Shown: piece by piece, positions 29,249-29,936 of the stretch
Position numbering within the stretch: position 1 is the first letter of the stretch
Layout of the letters: each line of letters opens with the position of its first letter
Origin: a virus
Strand: one strand, 5' to 3'
DNA: 29,936 bases
Virus record (IMG/VR): IMGVR_UViG_3300013372_002329
Location: 1 to 29,936 of that record
The notes under the pieces: generated by a model
The model's database searches: none
What the model saw: only the letters and a program-made list of their open reading frames with translations
Told to the model about the DNA's origin: nothing
Position numbers and translations under genes: made by a program

Positions 29249-29936
29249 TTCAAGCTCGTAGAAGCCCTTACCCCAAAGCGTCAGTAGACGGTTGAAGTAC
29301 TTTTCATAAAGAATAGCGTTTGTGTCTAATCCAAAACGGTCAACTGCGTAATCCCTAATTGCTTTACGGTCTAGGGTTGGTGCCGCTACAGCAGCATCAA
29401 TAAACTGTTGCAATGTGCGACAACGAAAACCGTTAACTCCCTGAATTACGTTTTCAGGAAAAGCACCCCAATCTGTCGTGATTACAGGAGTCCCACAGGC
29501 CATCGCCTCGGCTACAACCAAACCAAAAGGCTCGGTGTAAATAGTTGGGACAAACGAGGCAATTGCGCCACCCATGAGTTTTGCCCGTTCTTCGGTCCCC
29601 ACTACCCCAACGTACTCGCCGTAATCGGGCACGGTTCCCTGTCCAGCGACCACCAGACGCTTTCCTAGGTGTCTACAGACGTCTACGGCCACCTGATAGC
29701 CCTTACGGTCAATAAGGCGTCCTATGAAGAGATAGTAGTCATCGGGCGTCTCTCTGAAAGGAAAGTCCTTTATGTCCACATGGCCCGGGATTACATCATC
29801 ATAAAACTGGCCATCCACATCGTTGGGATTGCCGGCCGCCGCCCCATAACAGACATGCATCCAGGCGTAGGACTCAAAGACCTTGTACTTGGCAAAGGTT
29901 CCTCCGTATCCAACCTCGAACTCCACAGTCATATTC
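29234..29936 (-). CDS. GT4-family glycosyltransferase (N-terminus outside window)
   Basis: The reverse-strand frame remains open to the window edge; at least 232 residues are present, whereas GT4 enzymes usually have 330-400, so the N-terminal Rossmann half is probably missing. The visible part is the C-terminal GT-B domain: YYLFIGRLIDRKGYQVAVDV (the sugar-nucleotide R/K), KRLVVAGQGTVPDYGE, and the diagnostic EPFGLVVAEAMACGTPVITT with the E-x7-E motif. Such enzymes transfer an activated sugar to an acceptor. Phages use them to modify DNA, virion glycoproteins or host envelope. The target here cannot be read from sequence. A start codon at 29932 exists but is unlikely to be the real start. Confidence 0.82.
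   Translation of the reverse strand, partial: NMTVEFEVGYGGTFAKYKVFESYAWMHVCYGAAAGNPNDVDGQFYDDVIPGHVDIKDFPFRETPDDYYLFIGRLIDRKGYQVAVDVCRHLGKRLVVAGQGTVPDYGEYVGVVGTEERAKLMGGAIASFVPTIYTEPFGLVVAEAMACGTPVITTDWGAFPENVIQGVNGFRCRTLQQFIDAAVAAPTLDRKAIRDYAVDRFGLDTNAILYEKYFNRLLTLWGKGFYELESPLV

Noticed and set aside
1-29936. tRNA genes, CRISPR array, integrase, attachment sites or IS elements
   Set aside because: I found no cloverleaf-like intergenic sequence, no regularly spaced repeats, no recombinase motif and no terminal inverted repeats with a transposase.

Overview
The window is a piece of a contractile-tailed (myovirus-type) phage genome. Tail sheath, tail tube, frameshifted tail-assembly chaperone, tape measure, baseplate hub, spike, gp25/GPW wedge, gp47/J wedge, gpI-like protein and fibres follow one another on the + strand in the classical order. 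Portal, terminase, prohead protease and major capsid protein are not recognisable here and probably lie outside the window. The host is inferred, with moderate confidence, to be an actinobacterium. Reasons: a phage-borne ferredoxin of the short actinobacterial 3Fe-4S type; several GTG starts; putative -10 elements (TANNNT, often preceded by TG) placed 6-8 bases before start codons that lack a Shine-Dalgarno, as expected for leaderless mRNAs; and an H1-like lysine/alanine/proline tail.

Layout. 1-1419 (+): 3' part of a RecB/Cas4-like nuclease, an unknown helical protein and an HNH endonuclease. 1423-3439 (-): a four-gene reverse-strand island with a ferredoxin, an unknown (possibly GNAT-like) protein and two probable virion surface or structural proteins; one has its own promoter and a strong terminator. 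3440-3808: a gene-poor divergent regulatory region with palindromes, a possible 14-codon leader peptide and two hairpins. 3809-7498 (+): a tightly overlapping cluster of RuvC-like resolvase, a helical protein, a ParB-like protein, a small PnuC-like membrane protein, a 39-residue coiled coil, a PAPS-reductase-like PP-loop protein and a second ParB-like protein. The last two resemble an IbrA/IbrB pair. 7579-10011 (+): an H1-like basic protein and head-tail connection genes. 10138-29020 (+): the tail and baseplate module. 29030-29936: a small Cys-rich protein (+) and a convergent, partial GT4 glycosyltransferase (-).

How the genes work together. The tail module gives a complete contractile injection apparatus. 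Its tape measure carries an M15-type peptidase domain for cell-wall penetration, and its fibres are built from FN3 modules and a small beta module shared between two tail proteins. The nuclease, HNH, RuvC and ParB/PP-loop genes are DNA-processing or host-takeover functions. The ferredoxin is a candidate auxiliary metabolic gene.

The most noteworthy items are: the -1 frameshift at GGGG (12749-12752), where a perfect 9-bp stem holds the zero-frame stop in its loop; the coupled PP-loop/ParB cluster; recurrent TG-N-TAnnnT promoters set close before unled start codons, two of which seem to drive tiny leader ORFs ending exactly 2 bases before a structural gene; and the phage ferredoxin. All functional calls come from reading motifs, not from database searches.
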